Shown here one piece after another: positions 33,102-45,140 of a stretch of 64,000 nucleotides of DNA. The position numbers and the translations under genes are program-made. Numbering within the stretch: position 1 is the first letter of the stretch; each line of letters starts with the position of its first letter. The notes beneath the pieces are model-generated. The model saw only the letters and a program-made list of their open reading frames with translations, was not told the origin of the DNA and searched no databases. Origin of the DNA: Cepaea nemoralis (lineage: Eukaryota > Mollusca > Gastropoda > Stylommatophora > Helicidae); contig JACEFZ010011099.1 of assembly GCA_014155875.1 (NCBI GenBank), forward strand, positions 124,001-188,000, in the 5' to 3' direction.

Positions 33102-34733
33102 TTACTCTACACTCTTATGTGGAATCTCTGGTATTTCTACCTCAGATGGTCGACTAAGGGTATCAGCCAGAATGTTGTCCTTACCCTTAATATGCTCTAT
33201 ACTAAAAGTATAGTTTTGTAGTATAAGCGACCACCTGTATATACGGTCATTCCGATGCACACCACTTTGTATGACCGTGATTGGGGAGTTGTCAGTCTGG
33301 ACAATGAAGTGAACACCCGCTAGAAATCGATGGAGCTTTCTCACCGCATAGATGACGCTTAGGGCTTCCAACTCTGATATGGAATATCTGGACTCAGCAG
33401 GTGTGATCTTACGGCTCACGTAGCAAATCAGGTGGAAGATGCCATCATAAAATTGGCCTAGTACTGCAGCGATGGAGATTCTGCTGGCATCTGTCCTAAG
33501 ATAATAAATGAGCCTAGTATTAGGCAAGCGGAGTATTGGTACATTACTAAACAGGATTTTCAATTTTGACAATGCAGAAATTAATAATGCATCTTTGACA
33601 TCTAATTTTACAGATGCTTTTAAAACATTGGAAAATATACTTGTAATTTCCGCTAAATTTGGTATGAATTTGCTATAGTAGTTCACTAACCCCAAAAGGC
33701 TTCTGACCTGCTTCTTTGTGGTAGGCATGGTCAGGTTCATAATTTTTGTAATAATTCTATTGTCAGTCTTAAGTTGACCTTGTGAAATGACATGACCCAA
33801 AAAGTCAATTTCTTTTAGGCCCAATTCAACTTTGCTCGGTTTGACAGTGAGACCGAAGAGTCGCAACCTATCAAAGACATGTCTTAGTTTCAGTAAGTGT
33901 GTTGTCCAGTCATCAGTATGGACACATATATCATCTATATAAGTCACTGTATTCGTCACTCCATGCAGTAGATCTCTAGTTAAGCGTACGAAAGTGGCAG
34001 GAGCATTTCGAAGTCCGAAAGGAAGAAAACGCCACTCGTAAAGTCCTAAAGGAGTTGAAAAAGCAGTAAGATGAATGGATTGAGTCTGCATAGGGACCTG
34101 CCAATATCCCTTAGTAAGATCTAATTTAGAAAAGATTTTGGAGGTGGACATGTCAAGGATAAGATCTTCGCAGGAAGGAATTGGTTCTGCGTCGATCTTA
34201 GTGACGTTGTTGAGCTTTCGATAGTCCACACACAGACGAATTGTGGAGTCTTTTTTCTTAACTAGAACGATTGGAAAGGAGTACTCAGATGTAGATTTCT
34301 GGATGATCCCACTAGCTTCTAAATTAAGAATTTCCTTATTTAGACTTTCTCTATAGCTGAGTGGGATAGAGTACGGCCTGCATTTAATAGGCTTAGAGTC
34401 CGAAAGAAGAATGGAGTGCTCGATTCTGTCCGTCCTACCTGGAATGTCAGAAAATATGTCTTTATACTCTGTCACTAATTGTACTAATTGTCGTCGTTGA
34501 CTGTCTGTTAGTCCCTGTTCTATCTGTATGCTATCCATTGTCGCAGTCTTGTCTACAATGGGAACAGGTAGTTCCATTCCGTCGTCGTCTACCTGATTCA
34601 GTACGGTGGTGGTGCTAAGTGCGTATTCTGTAAGCTCACTAGGTGTATGGATATCGTCGGATTTGCCAGTCTCGCTAACTAGTGTAGTTGCGTTGTGTAC
34701 GTCTGTCGTCTGATCACTAGATAGTGGGTGCAC
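33102..34733 (-). CDS. reverse transcriptase-RNase H ORF of Gmr1-like copy 2
   Basis: A 543-codon open frame. It begins at a GTG and overlaps the upstream ORF by 17 bases in the +1 frame, so it was probably reached from that frame or separated from it by a mutation. An N-terminal linker (about 1-110) is followed by gypsy-type RT (about 115-310: CVDYRKLNNVTKIDAEPIP, SKLDLTKGYWQVPM, catalytic YIDD near 265, FLGHVIS) and RNase H (about 405-530: LRTDAS, SELEALSVIYAV, QTDNSP, ADTLSR). All key acidic residues I can identify are present and there is no internal stop. It copies element RNA into DNA. Confidence 0.9.
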   Translation of the reverse strand: MHPLSSDQTTDVHNATTLVSETGKSDDIHTPSELTEYALSTTTVLNQVDDDGMELPVPIVDKTATMDSIQIEQGLTDSQRRQLVQLVTEYKDIFSDIPGRTDRIEHSILLSDSKPIKCRPYSIPLSYRESLNKEILNLEASGIIQKSTSEYSFPIVLVKKKDSTIRLCVDYRKLNNVTKIDAEPIPSCEDLILDMSTSKIFSKLDLTKGYWQVPMQTQSIHLTAFSTPLGLYEWRFLPFGLRNAPATFVRLTRDLLHGVTNTVTYIDDICVHTDDWTTHLLKLRHVFDRLRLFGLTVKPSKVELGLKEIDFLGHVISQGQLKTDNRIITKIMNLTMPTTKKQVRSLLGLVNYYSKFIPNLAEITSIFSNVLKASVKLDVKDALLISALSKLKILFSNVPILRLPNTRLIYYLRTDASRISIAAVLGQFYDGIFHLICYVSRKITPAESRYSISELEALSVIYAVRKLHRFLAGVHFIVQTDNSPITVIQSGVHRNDRIYRWSLILQNYTFSIEHIKGKDNILADTLSRPSEVEIPEIPHKSVE

Positions 34734-36639
34734 TGTGTTCGTCTGTCTCTACTTCTGTCTCTTGTCGTGAAAAGTAAGGTTTCAGCATGTTGACATGGAA
34801 TATCTTTAAGTGTCCGTTTATTGATATTTCATAGTCAACATCTGAAATTTTACGTACCACCTTGAATGGCCCTTGCCATGAGGTCAATAATAAATTTCGT
34901 TTGTCTGGAAGTAACACAAGTATGTCTTGATCTGGTTCAAGATCAATTGTTCTCGCACCCTTGTTGGCCATACTCTCAAATGGCCTAGAAGCCAGTGCAG
35001 AAGGTTGTACTTCAGCTGTAGGATGTTTACCCTTACGTACTAATTGTTGACAGACATTACAAGAACGACAAAATAATTTTATATCATTGCAAAAACCTGG
35101 CCAATAAAAATGAGCCTGAATTCTGGCCCTGGTTTTGTCGTATGCAAGGTGACCAGCAAACGGTGACTCATGTGCAATCTTTAGCACAGTAAGGCGGTGT
35201 TGTACAGGTAACACCGTTTGCTGAATCTCATGGTTACCAGTTGTATAATATCTAGTAAGAATGCCATTATTAAGTCTAAAGAACCATGATGCGTTTTTGG
35301 TCACTCTGGCTCTTTCTTTCAATAATTTTAAATATGGAGACACACTAGGATCAGCTTTCTGCTGTTCTATGAATTTATGTCTGTTGGTATCATCTGTGCC
35401 AGTTGGGGAAAGCAACAGTAGTCTCTCATCTTGTAGTGTGTCTTGATGTTTTACAGTGTCTGCTCTGGTTGTTGCATTAGCTGCATTTAATCTTTCCCAT
35501 GCAGCTATTTCATCGCTAGTACATTGTTTCAGTTGGGGTAAGCAACCCAAAATTAAATCAGTACAAGGGTTGTCAAGTATTGCACAAGTAAAGGTACCAG
35601 AAAGGAAAGGAGTGTTAATACGGGCTTTGGCCAAAGGGTAAATTTCAATGTTACCCGAAAAGGTTCGGCATTTGACAGAGTCACCTGTATAGTCATCTGG
35701 ACTCACCAGTTCCTTTCTAAGACCAATAAGGGTGCTGCCGCTGTCCAGCAAACATTGGCATGGTCTATCGTTGACCATTGCATTGTGGAACACCAAATTG
35801 CCTCTGGAGGCTAATGCTGCATTTACATTCTCAGTTGAGAACGGTACTGTATGTCCACATTCTAATTTTCCGTCTGCATGAAATTGGTGACATCGTTCAC
35901 AACTGTCAAAACTTAATATATCGTTTACACAACACACATCTTCAGATTGGTTAACAGGTAAATCATTTTCAACCTCACACTCAGTCTCACTACCACTATC
36001 AGAAGATGTATCAATCAAAATAGCATTGTTGGCTTTCATACGTTGGCGGCCCAGGCACTTATTTGAATAATGGCCGTAGCTGGAACAAAAGAAGCATTTG
36101 ATTGCACGCCTGTATGCAGATCTTTTGTTTTGTTGCTTCTTAATAACATTTTCAAGATGCGCCGGATAATTTGGCGATTTGTCACACATAGAATAAGTGT
36201 CATGCAAAAGTTGACAGTAAATACATTTTGACACTTTCCTATCTTTCTTGTCGATTTTCTGAAAGGGTTTTCTCTTACTCTGATAGTTTTTAGGTTGGTC
36301 TTTCACAAAAGAAACTACTTCAGAGTCATTTGAGGTCTTAAAAATATCTCTGTTAGAAGAAACATATGCAGACCCTTTCTTTTCGAACTGCTCTATGTTC
36401 TCAATGTCTGACTGCTGCAGAAATTTAGCAAAAGGAGATGGTATAGTGGATATGACTTTATCCATGGCTATTAAATTTTTAAGTCTGTCAAAGTCTTTTC
36501 CTATGTTAGCTGCTTTAAGCCACCTATTTAGTACACTCTGAACATTTGAGACGTAATCAATGAAAGTCTCACTAGGTTTAGGTTTTAAATTTGAGAACTG
36601 AACCTGATACCCAGGGGCATCAAGTAAAAAGTGTTGCAT
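34717..36639 (-). pseudogene. Gag C-terminus, protease and core-deleted integrase of Gmr1-like copy 2
   Basis: A 640-residue frame from an ATG at 36639. In order: capsid-like Gag (about 1-110), two zinc-knuckle-like motifs (CIYCQLLHDTYSMC and CFFCSSYGHYSNKC, about 135-195), an aspartic protease (CLLDSGSTLIGL, active-site DSG near 300), the integrase HHCC region (HESPFAGH...CRSCNVC, about 500-540), then directly the integrase C-terminal GPY/F module (SWQGPFKVV, about 600). The whole DDE catalytic core that should lie between RPFESM and ANKGAR (near 34970) is missing, without loss of frame. The product could not catalyse integration. Confidence 0.88.
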
Positions 36640-36670
36640 TATCCTATCATGGATGTACTGATAGTTAGAT

Positions 36671-37311
36671 CTAAGATCTAGTTGGTATTGATTCTATCAC
36701 TTTAAGGGGCTCACCACTCAGGTTCTTCATATAAATCATAGCCCACATTTCTATTGGAACTTGGTGATATTTAAACTGATACTCGACATTTTCTGTCCAG
36801 GCTGATATGGAATCTTCTTTACAATATGGTTTGATAATATTTTTGTATTTGTTGAACTTATTTTCTTCTTGTTGACTTTTTAGTTTAGTGGCAGAGATCT
36901 CTGCGTGTGAGTCTACATCCATACCTTTCATCTTTAACTGTGTCTCTGATTCTACTTGTATTTGTTTTTCCTTAACTCTTGCCATTTCATCTATCTCTTT
37001 TTGCTTTAAGTTCTTCTCTCTGATCTAATTGCTTTTGCTTTAATTCTTTCTCTTGATCTAATTGCTTTTGCTTTAAATCTAATTCCTTCTGTTTAATTTC
37101 CTTATCTTGTTCTAACTGTTGTTGTTTAATCTGTAATTCTTTTTGTTTTGTTATCTCAGCTAGTTCTATCTGGTGTTGTCTTTCTCGTGCGCGTTCAGTC
37201 TCTTTCTGCATCCTTTGCTTCATTAAATTTCTTATCAGCATATTCTTCTAGCTCTTTACCTGTGTATTGCATTTCTTTGCCTGCTTTTACGAAATCAGCT
37301 AGAGTAGCCAT
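36671..37311 (-). pseudogene. Gag N-terminal coiled-coil region of Gmr1-like copy 2 (frameshifted)
   Basis: Starts at the ATG at 37311 and reads a short N-terminus. The frame then shifts near 37210 into a Lys/Gln/Glu-rich heptad-like coiled coil (to 36987), shifts again near 36987 (to 36671), and once more before 36639. The charged coiled coil followed by a WTENVEYQF capsid start parallels Gag of copy 1. Three frame breaks make it inactive. Confidence 0.75.
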
Positions 37312-38513
37312 GATGTTAGGTAATTAGCTAGCGTTGACCTACACTGAACTCTTTAATAAATTATTTTTCTTTGATATGTTATGGTTCTTAATATCTGAGC
37401 ACTGCAAATTGTACTCTTTGTGTATAACCTGAAAAATTTTATCCTGAAAAAACAGAGCACAAAAGTATGCTAATGCATCACAAGCTGAAAAAGAGATGCA
37501 CTATTAATCACATTGCATGCCAAAAATATTGAGTATACTCAACTTAATGTTCCCGAGAATCAGGAACACACTCCGGTAACACGGGTCACCTAGTTTGGCA
37601 CTTCGGCATAGACACGAGTTTTCTAATAGGTCACCTGTTTGGCACTTCGGCATACACACCGAATCTTCTAATCAGCTGTTGTTCACCCTGGTTTACAGAG
37701 CAGCAACAATTAACAAATAGTAAACGACATATTATTCGACAATTTGGTACAATCACAATGACATGCCCACGAACAAAACAGAATATAGTTTACTTAATAT
37801 TAAATTGTCAATGTCCTGTCTTCGTTCTAACTTTTTATGCCTTTCGTCACTAACCTAGTTTAATCTATGCAAGTGTTGTGCAGACCAAGTCTAATTTGCA
37901 TGGCCAAAAGTAGTGCCATCGTGACGGTAAACACAAGAAAAAGTACGAAAAAAAAATTCAATAACTGCTTTGAAATAAATAAAAATATATTAATATTGTT
38001 TAAATAAATAAATATATTCAATTACTAACTCAAATAAACAAATAATAGGTAATATAAAGCACTGATTCAGGCGGGCAGCAGCTTGACGATTTGTAAACAT
38101 TCAGATGCTGAATGCCAATGGCGTAGAACAACCGCTTGTCAATCGTAACACGTCAGAGGCGCAGCGCTATTTTTAGCTTGCAAAAATCGATAATGTTGCT
38201 GGCTGTGTATCGCTCCGCCAAGAATCATTTTGATAGTTATTCATAAATAAATAATAATTACATGAATAAATAACAGAAAATAATAATATCAATACTTACA
38301 ACTTTGAAGAACACATGATTTAAGTATATAATATTTTACTAAACACAAATAAGCATTATTTCGTCACGATAGGCACAGTTTAGTTAGCAACTTGTCCTAG
38401 TTCTGCACACGTCAATCCGTCACTGACACAAATTAACTTCACTACTTCACTATTTGTAAACTTAGTCTAGAGCCGTGGATGAGTGTATTAGCTTGGCTCT
38501 TTCGTCCAAGCCA
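37312..38513. other. 5' leader of Gmr1-like copy 2
   Basis: 1.2 kb without coding sequence between the primer binding site and gag. It contains two nearly identical 30-base stretches (GGTCACCT...TTTGGCACTTCGGCATA, near 37586 and 37630). Confidence 0.6.
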
Positions 38514-38527
38514 CACTTCTGACACCA
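38514..38527 (-). promoter_or_regulatory. tRNA-Leu primer binding site of Gmr1-like copy 2
   Basis: Minus strand TGGTGTCAGAAGTG, a 14-base perfect complement to the 3' end of a tRNA-Leu carrying CCA (known tRNA sequence, recalled). It lies 14 bases inside the 5' LTR edge, further in than is usual. Confidence 0.75.
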
Positions 38528-38541
38528 CATTAATCTTTGCC

Positions 38542-39149
38542 TGTCAACAACCCATGTGTAAGGCATCATCAGATTACTTCTCCCACACCATACAAGAAAC
38601 TTGCAAGTCGTGTGAGAGGAAATAAATGGTACATTTTATTGCCGTTGGCTCTATACAAGTATATAACAGTCGCTATCAAACCACACACAAAGCCACAGAA
38701 TTGCCTATCACTAGTTTCCTAAACTCTAATGCTATCTCTATCTATTTGGTTACACAAAACTCCTATCAACACTAAACGAGGTGCTCGCTACAAAGTCAGT
38801 CCCCAGTCTGACTTTCTTACTCGCGTGGCTACACAGCACGCGGAAGGACCTTGATGTGTCCTTCGGCTTTTTGCGTGCCGTTACACCTGGCACGCTTACA
38901 TTAGCTGTCTCCTGTTGAGTGGCAATCGTGGCTATCATGTAGGCGTGATTCTGTCGTGACCAGAGTGCTAACTATCTGGTCAACGTCTCCGTGTCTCATG
39001 AGAGAACTAGTTAATAGTCCCCCGTTCTATCACCTACCCTGCCCTTATATCGGGGCACTGTATCACCTCTAATCTATTGAGGTTGACCACTCTTCCCGGT
39101 GGTCTTCTATCTTGAGGCAGACCTCCGCCTCATGTTTCAGTCTTTGACA
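38542..39149 (-). repeat. 5' LTR of Gmr1-like copy 2
   Basis: 608-base direct repeat of 30361-30952 with the same TG...CA ends. It has 21 extra bases near 38655-38680. Confidence 0.93.
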
Positions 39150-41266
39150 GTAGTAGAGGCTGACCCTGAGATCTCTTGCCCATCTGTAATTCACCAAAAA
39201 AGATATCCTTTGGTATTCTACCATCATCCACCCTCCTAACATGTCCTATCCATCTAAGTCTACGAAGACTGAGCATGGAATAAACTGTCACACAACCTGA
39301 TATTTCCAATACTTCAGTATTTGTGATTTTGTCTTGCCACTTAACACCAAGAATTTTTCGCAGACACCGCATATGAAAGCTGTTTAAATTTTTCTCTTGG
39401 TGTGAGCAAGTTGTCCAGGTTTCACTGCCATAGAGAAGAGTACTAAGGACACAGGCTTGATAGACTAGGACTTGTTTTGGCAGTAAGCTTCCTGTTCTCC
39501 CAGACTCTTTTTCTTAACCTGTTCATTGTTGTTGCTGCCTTACCAATCCGGATATTGATTTCCTGATCTAGGGATAATTTGCTATTTACCACTGATCCTA
39601 GATATGTAAAATGGTCTACTATCTCTAGTTCGGCGGTTCGGCGTCATCAATAAAGATTGATGGTACCCCATGTGCACTTTGTGACATAATCTGTGTCTTC
39701 TTTTTGCTAATTGTTAAACCAAATTCAGAACAAGCAGTGGAGAATGCAGATAGTAGACATTGCAATTCTTCCTCAGAGTGGGTCGTAACTGCAGCATCAT
39801 CTGCAAAAAGCAACTCTCTGATCAGTACCCTCCTAATTTTGGTCTTGGCCTTCAATCTCTGAGCATTGTAGAGGCCGCCATCTGAGCGTGAGTGAATGTA
39901 TATACCACCATCCTGATCATGAAAGGCATATTTCAGTAGAAGTGAAAAGTATATTCCAAAGAGGGTGGGAGCTAGTACACAACCTTGCTTAACTCCACTC
40001 TTGATTTCAAATTCTTCAGAAGTTGCACCATCAAACTTGATTATACCCTTCATGCCTGTGTGGAACGATTCCACAATGGACAGAAGAGTTGGTGGGCAGC
40101 CAATCTTCTTTAGTGCCTTGAACAGACCCTCACGACTGACCAAATCAAATGCCTTTGTGAGGTCGATGAAGGCAATAAACAGTGGTTGATTCTGTTCACG
40201 GCATTTTTTCTTGCATTTGTCGCAATGAGAATATCATATCAGTGGTTAGACCGGTTCTGTCGAAAGCCACACTGTGATTCGGGGTAGACTTGATCTCCTA
40301 GTACTTGAAGTCTGCGCAGAACAATTCTGGCAAATACTTTTCCAACAATACACAGAAGTGAGATACCCCTATAGTTGTTGCAGTCGCTCCGATCGCCCTT
40401 GTTCTTGTACAGTGTTATGATGCTTGAATCTTTGAAATCCTGTGGGACTTGTCCTTCACGCCAGCATAGCTCTATTAGCTGGTGGATCTGTATAGTGAGT
40501 GTGTCTTGCCCACTCCTGATAACCTCTATTGGAATCCCATCCTTACCTGGAGCCTTGCCAGATGCAAGTTCATTTATAACACACTTAACTTCTGTTATGG
40601 TGGGAAGTGTGTCCAGGTGGTCAAGAGTTGGTAGAGCCTCTATGGCGTTGAGGGCATCATCCGCTGGTTTGGTCTCACTTGAGTAAAGCTCCAAATAGTG
40701 CTCTACCCATCTGTCCATCTGCTGTTTCTTATCAGTGATGATTTCTCCAGTCAAGGTTTTCAATGGTGCACTTCTTTTGATCACTGGACCACAGGCTTTC
40801 TTTATTCCTTCATACATGCTTCTTATGTTTCCCTTATCTCTTCCGATTTGAATGGACTCACATAACTTGATCCAATGATCATTTGCACACTGCCTGGCAG
40901 CCTTTTGCACATCCATCCTAGCTTGTCTTAGCTCACTCAGAGTGTTACGCGTTGGTCTTTCCTTGTTTCTTAAGAGAGCTTTCTTCTTATCAATCAAGGG
41001 CTGCAGAGTCTCGCTGTTTGCCGCAAACCAGTCCTGCCTCTTATGATCCACAGTGCCGTAAACCCCTACGGCAGTTTTATAAAGAGTTTCCTTAATTTGA
41101 CACCACTTTTCATTTACTGTACAATTTTCTGGTGTATCAGTGAAAGCGTCTTCAAGTTGCTGTTGAAACTGAAAGCACTTTTCAGGTTCGTGAGTGTTAA
41201 TAATATTAATCCTGGGGCTAGATTTGTGTTTAGCCGTGTAGATTCTCTTTGGTCTCAGTCTAATCC
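39150..41266 (-). pseudogene. LINE B main part (RT-bearing, 5'-truncated)
   Basis: On the minus strand: linker from 41266 (RLRPKRIYTAKHKSSPRIN), RT N-half 41051-40239 (VIKRSAPLKTLTGEIITDK, ELASGKAPGKDGIPIEVI, NNYRGISLLCIVGKVF, ESQCGFRQNRS), RT C-half 40143-39625 (GVKQGCVLAPTLF, LFADDAAV), and the C-terminal region 39372-39155 (RCLRKILGVKWQDKITNTEV, RLRWIGHVRRVDD). Frameshifts lie near 40190 and 39600. Endonuclease is missing, so it is 5'-truncated at 41266 next to the GTTAGAGCACT duplication. It continues at 30360-30018 across the LTR element with the frame restored. Clade not resolved by eye. Confidence 0.88.
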
Positions 41267-42602
41267 GTTAGAGCACTATGGCAAGAATATTTAGGTCGAA
41301 ATCCAGATTGACTGTTAATTATTAGATCGTTGCTAATTAAATGGTGTAACGTTATTTTATTAATGTGTTTTTCTAGTGGTTTTGATAGCGACGATAGTAA
41401 GGAAATAGGTCTATAATTACCCAAAACGCTATTATCGATTAAGCCATTTTTAAGTAGCTGAAACACTTTAGCAATTTTAAATGCAGATGGAAAGTAGTTT
41501 TTGGTCAGGCACTGGTTATATATGAACGTTAAGGACTCACTAATGACTGGTGCTGCACAATGAAGAATTCTATTGCTGATACCATCTAGTCTGTGTGAAT
41601 TTGTTGATTTGAGGTTTAAGAGATATTTATAAACGTCTGCAACAGGCATTAAGGGAATCTCAGCGGGAATATTTCTGGTGCACTTCTCCTCACAGAATGA
41701 TGCCAGTGAACTTAAATTACACGATGAGTCTGGTATTGAAGACTTTAGATTCTCTATTTCTGATTGAAAGAACCAACTGAATTCATTGCATGTTATAGAA
41801 TTTGGTGTTGCTGATTCTGTAGGGCGTTTCATATTGGTTAGCAAGTTAATAGCCTTCCATATATTTGTACTGTTTGAATTATCTACAATCAAATGTTTAA
41901 AATGATCTTTTTTTATCCTACGAATTTCATATTTAACTTTATTCCTCAGTCTGCGGTAATTGATGAAGTCTTTATTTTTGTGTGCTGTATCTCGCTCTCT
42001 CATGATTTCCAGAACTTCTCTAGTGACCCATGGGGATTTATGTTGATTTTTGACTCGAACTTCTTTAATTGGTACATGTGTATCGAACACATTGTAGACT
42101 GTCTTCGTCCAGAAGGCTAATGCATCGTCCGGGTCAGGAAGTTGGTAAACGTGATCAAGGTCTGCTTTTCTTAAGTCTTGCAAAAATAAATCTTGGTTGA
42201 ATGCTTTAAAATTTCTAAATTTGATACTTACATGTTTATGTTTAAGAGATTTGAACCCAATTCTTGACCATGTAGAACATACAGGGTAATGGTCACTAAC
42301 TGTACTAACAGGAACAGAACATTCAATAATATTATCTGGACAAGTAACATATATATGATAAATTATAGTTGAGGATGTGTCAGTAACCCTTGTGGGACAG
42401 TTTATTAGTTGTTTAAAATTGTAAGAAAGAATGATATTGTCCCGTGTCTGGATGGATTTACTAATATCTATGTTGAAGTCACCTAGTATCATAACTTCTC
42501 TACCTGCTGTAAACACTCTATCCATCATTGTAGTGAAGCAGTCATACCAACTGTACCCGGCACAGGGATTCCTATATAGATATCCAATGAAAAACTATTG
42601 TT
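41267..42602 (-). pseudogene. LINE C endonuclease C-terminus and RT N-terminus
   Basis: Minus strand frame ending at 41267, with the first in-frame ATG at 42528: the apurinic-like endonuclease end (GREVMILGDFNIDISKS, then VSDHYPV), a linker, and the RT N-terminus (LKNGLIDNSVLGNYRPISLL, INSQSGFRPKYSCHSALT). Coding similarity extends past the ATG to 42590 (FFIGYLYRNP). It is interrupted on the 3' side by LINE B and on the 5' side by LINE D. It matches a CR1/L2-type element. Confidence 0.88.
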
Positions 42603-42636
42603 CTTCCTCTTCTTCTTTCGTTCGCTTGAAATATGT

Positions 42637-43834
42637 CTATAACTGCAATGCTGTCTCTTGTATGAACTGAACTGTCTTTTTCAGTTCACACAGCGGTCCA
42701 TGGAGTTTATCTTCCACTGTCGTTTCTCTAGGCCAGAAGGTTTGCCTAGATATGTTGTATTTTGGGCAGTCTTGGAGTATGTGCTCTGCTGTCTGTGACG
42801 CCAATCCACATGTGCACATGGCTGTTTCACCCATCTTGAATTTCGTATACATGTGGTTGCGTAATCTATTGTGCCCTGTTCTGAGGCGCAGAATAATGAC
42901 TTGTTCTGGTCTATCCATAACGTGGTAGTCATCTTGAGCAGGTTTTGGTGGCTTTCTGACTGATTTGATCATTCTTTTCTTTTGGTGGTATGTTACGGGC
43001 ACATCAGGCTGTTCTTCTTTGGCTCCTTCCTTAGCCAATTGATCAGCTCTGTCGTTTCCGGGTACTCCACAGTGGGATGGTATCCACTGTATGGTGACCT
43101 TATGCTGACTGCTAAGTTCAGAAAGTAGTGTCCTTAGTTACTGGCAATTTCCCAGACAGGAGCGCCTCGAGTACTGATTTTGCATCTGTCAATAGCACCA
43201 CAGGTTGTGTACCATTGCTGGTATTTAGTAATTTCTCTGTTGCTATCTTGATTGCCTCAATTTCAGCATCGTAGTTATGGCAGTACTTTCCTGTCGGTAC
43301 TCTAGCTGTGTCCCTGGTATTATTTGGGTATTCTATGTACACTCCCGCTCCTCCATTTCGAACAGCATTTTGTGCTGACCCATCTGTGTAGACTCGGATC
43401 CAGAGGTCCTGTGGGTATTCTTCATCAAGGAAGCTGAGAGTGGCTGTTCTGCGCTGCACACTGTTCTGTTCTTCCTTGTCAAATATTCCTCTCACTTTTG
43501 TCTGGATTTGTAATGATAGTCTATGCTCATCTTTCCATGGAGTTCGCTCTGGAATAGTTGTTAGGGGGATACCAACTGTGGGCAGATCGGTGGTTTCTCT
43601 GCAGAGTCGTTTGGCCTGGTGGATAAAACTACTTCTTTTCAACCGCCCCATAGCTAGGTTTTCAAATCTGTTCTTCATAGGGTGGCCTGGCAAGCTGAGG
43701 AACTTTTCTGCTTGTATTAGCGTTTTCGTATCTCTGCGCTCACTCAGTGCTTGTGTCCTCCCCATCTTCTCCATTTCCACTATAGGGGTTGATCTCATCC
43801 CTCCTGTGGTGACTCTAAGTGCTTGATTTTGCAC
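42637..43834 (-). pseudogene. LINE D RNase H and C-terminal region
   Basis: 43834-43118 encodes the post-RT linker and RNase H (YTDGSAQNAVRNGGAGVYI, DAEIEAIKIA, LLTDAKSVLEALL). After a frame break, 43080-42637 carries the last RNase H motif (GNDRADQLAKE) and a Cys/His-containing C-terminus (CTCGLASQTAEHILQDCP). RNase H degrades the RNA strand during insertion. Confidence 0.85.
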
Positions 43835-43861
43835 TTTGTCCAGCTCTTGTAGTGTAGTTTT

Positions 43862-44952
43862 TTATGCCGAACACCATGCAGTTGACCCGTATTCCAGGTG
43901 TGGTCGTATGCTCTGTTGATACACTTTGCTAAGTATTTTCCCACTGGCTCCCCATGTGGTTCCACTTAGCTTTCTCAGGATGGCTATTTTCCTTCTGGCT
44001 TTTGCTACTGCTTTGTTGATGTGCTTTCTCCATGTCAGCCTGCCATCAAATGTTACTCCAAGGTATGTTGGTTCTTTATCTTCTCGTAGGGGTGTTCCAT
44101 TTATCTGGATGGTCCCTGCCTTTTGTTTTGGAGAGAGGGTAAATAGGGTGGTGCTGCACTTGTCAGTGTTTATGCTGACACACCATCTATTTGCCCATGC
44201 AACAAATGTATCTACAGCTCTTTGTAGTAATCTGGTGGCCACTGATGCATGTTCATTTGTGCTCCATAAAACCAGGTCATCGGCGTACATTGCCGCTTTA
44301 ATTCCATGCGGTAGATTAGCAACGAGATCATTGATGAAGATTAGAAAGAGTGTGGGGGACAATACTCCACCCTGGGGAACTCCGTGACGCAGTAGTACTT
44401 TCTTGCTCTTTAGTCCGTCTATCTGTACTCGGGCTCTTCTGTTGTGCAAGTATGCTTTCACCCATTTGTACATTCTTCCATTGACTTTGCAGTTTCTCAG
44501 TTTATTCATCAGACCTTCTTTCCAGACTTTGTCAAAGGCTTTCTTCAAATCTATCCATGCCGCAAGCACCAGCTTCTTCTCTTGGAATGCATCCTCAATT
44601 TCTTGAGAGAGGTAGGTTGTCTGATCTTCCGTAGAGTAGCACTGCCTAAAGCCAGCCTGCTGTGGCACAAGGATGTTTTTACTTTCAATGTACCACTGCA
44701 GTCTGTGATTGATGATGCGCTCAGTGTTTTGCAGAGACAGCTGGTGAGGCTAATTGGTCTGTAGCTAGAGGCAATGGAACTATCTTTCCCTGAGTTTAGG
44801 AGGGGTATCATGATTGCTTCTCTCCAGGATTGTGGAACACTGCCTAAGGTCCAACTCTTATTGAAGATCTGCAACAGCTTTGCTTTGGCCTCTGTTCCTA
44901 GGTTCCTGATAATTTCATTGGAGATACCATCAGCTCCTGGTGATTTTCTCAT
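43862..44952 (-). pseudogene. LINE D reverse transcriptase
   Basis: Two overlapping frames. 44952-44551 carries RKSPGADGISNEIIRNLG, QSWREAIMIPLLNSGKD and SYRPISLTSCLCK. 44668-43862 carries QQAGFRQCYSTEDQ, WIDLKKAFDKVW, HGVPQGGVLSPTLF and the catalytic YADDLVLW. One frameshift near 44680 splits the domain. Confidence 0.88.
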
Positions 44953-45140
44953 TTTCAGTTTTGATATGGCTAGCTCCAGTTCGCTGATTGTGATGGGTGC
45001 CTCCAGAACCTCATGTACTATTTCCTTCTGTCCTGTATGTTGCCATTGCTGTTGAATCTCTTGTTGTTTCTCTGGACTGATTTTGATATCGTTATCTTGT
45101 GCGAATGAGTCCGCAAAATGGTCAGCTGCTTGCTTTCTTG

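Larger units (their letters stand above)
30361..39149 (-). mobile_element. complete Gmr1-like LTR retrotransposon, copy 2 (8,789 bp)
   Basis: Two direct terminal repeats (592 and 608 bp), 5-base target-site duplication GTAGT, tRNA-Leu-type primer binding site, polypurine tract, broken gag, a protease-integrase frame, and an RT-RNase H frame, all on the minus strand. Excising it rejoins LINE B in frame across the GTAGT. The integrase domain is upstream of RT, the Gmr1 arrangement, but its catalytic core is deleted. It is structurally complete and non-autonomous. It has a 1.2-kb leader and 2.1 kb of AT-rich non-coding DNA between pol and the 3' LTR. Confidence 0.93.
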
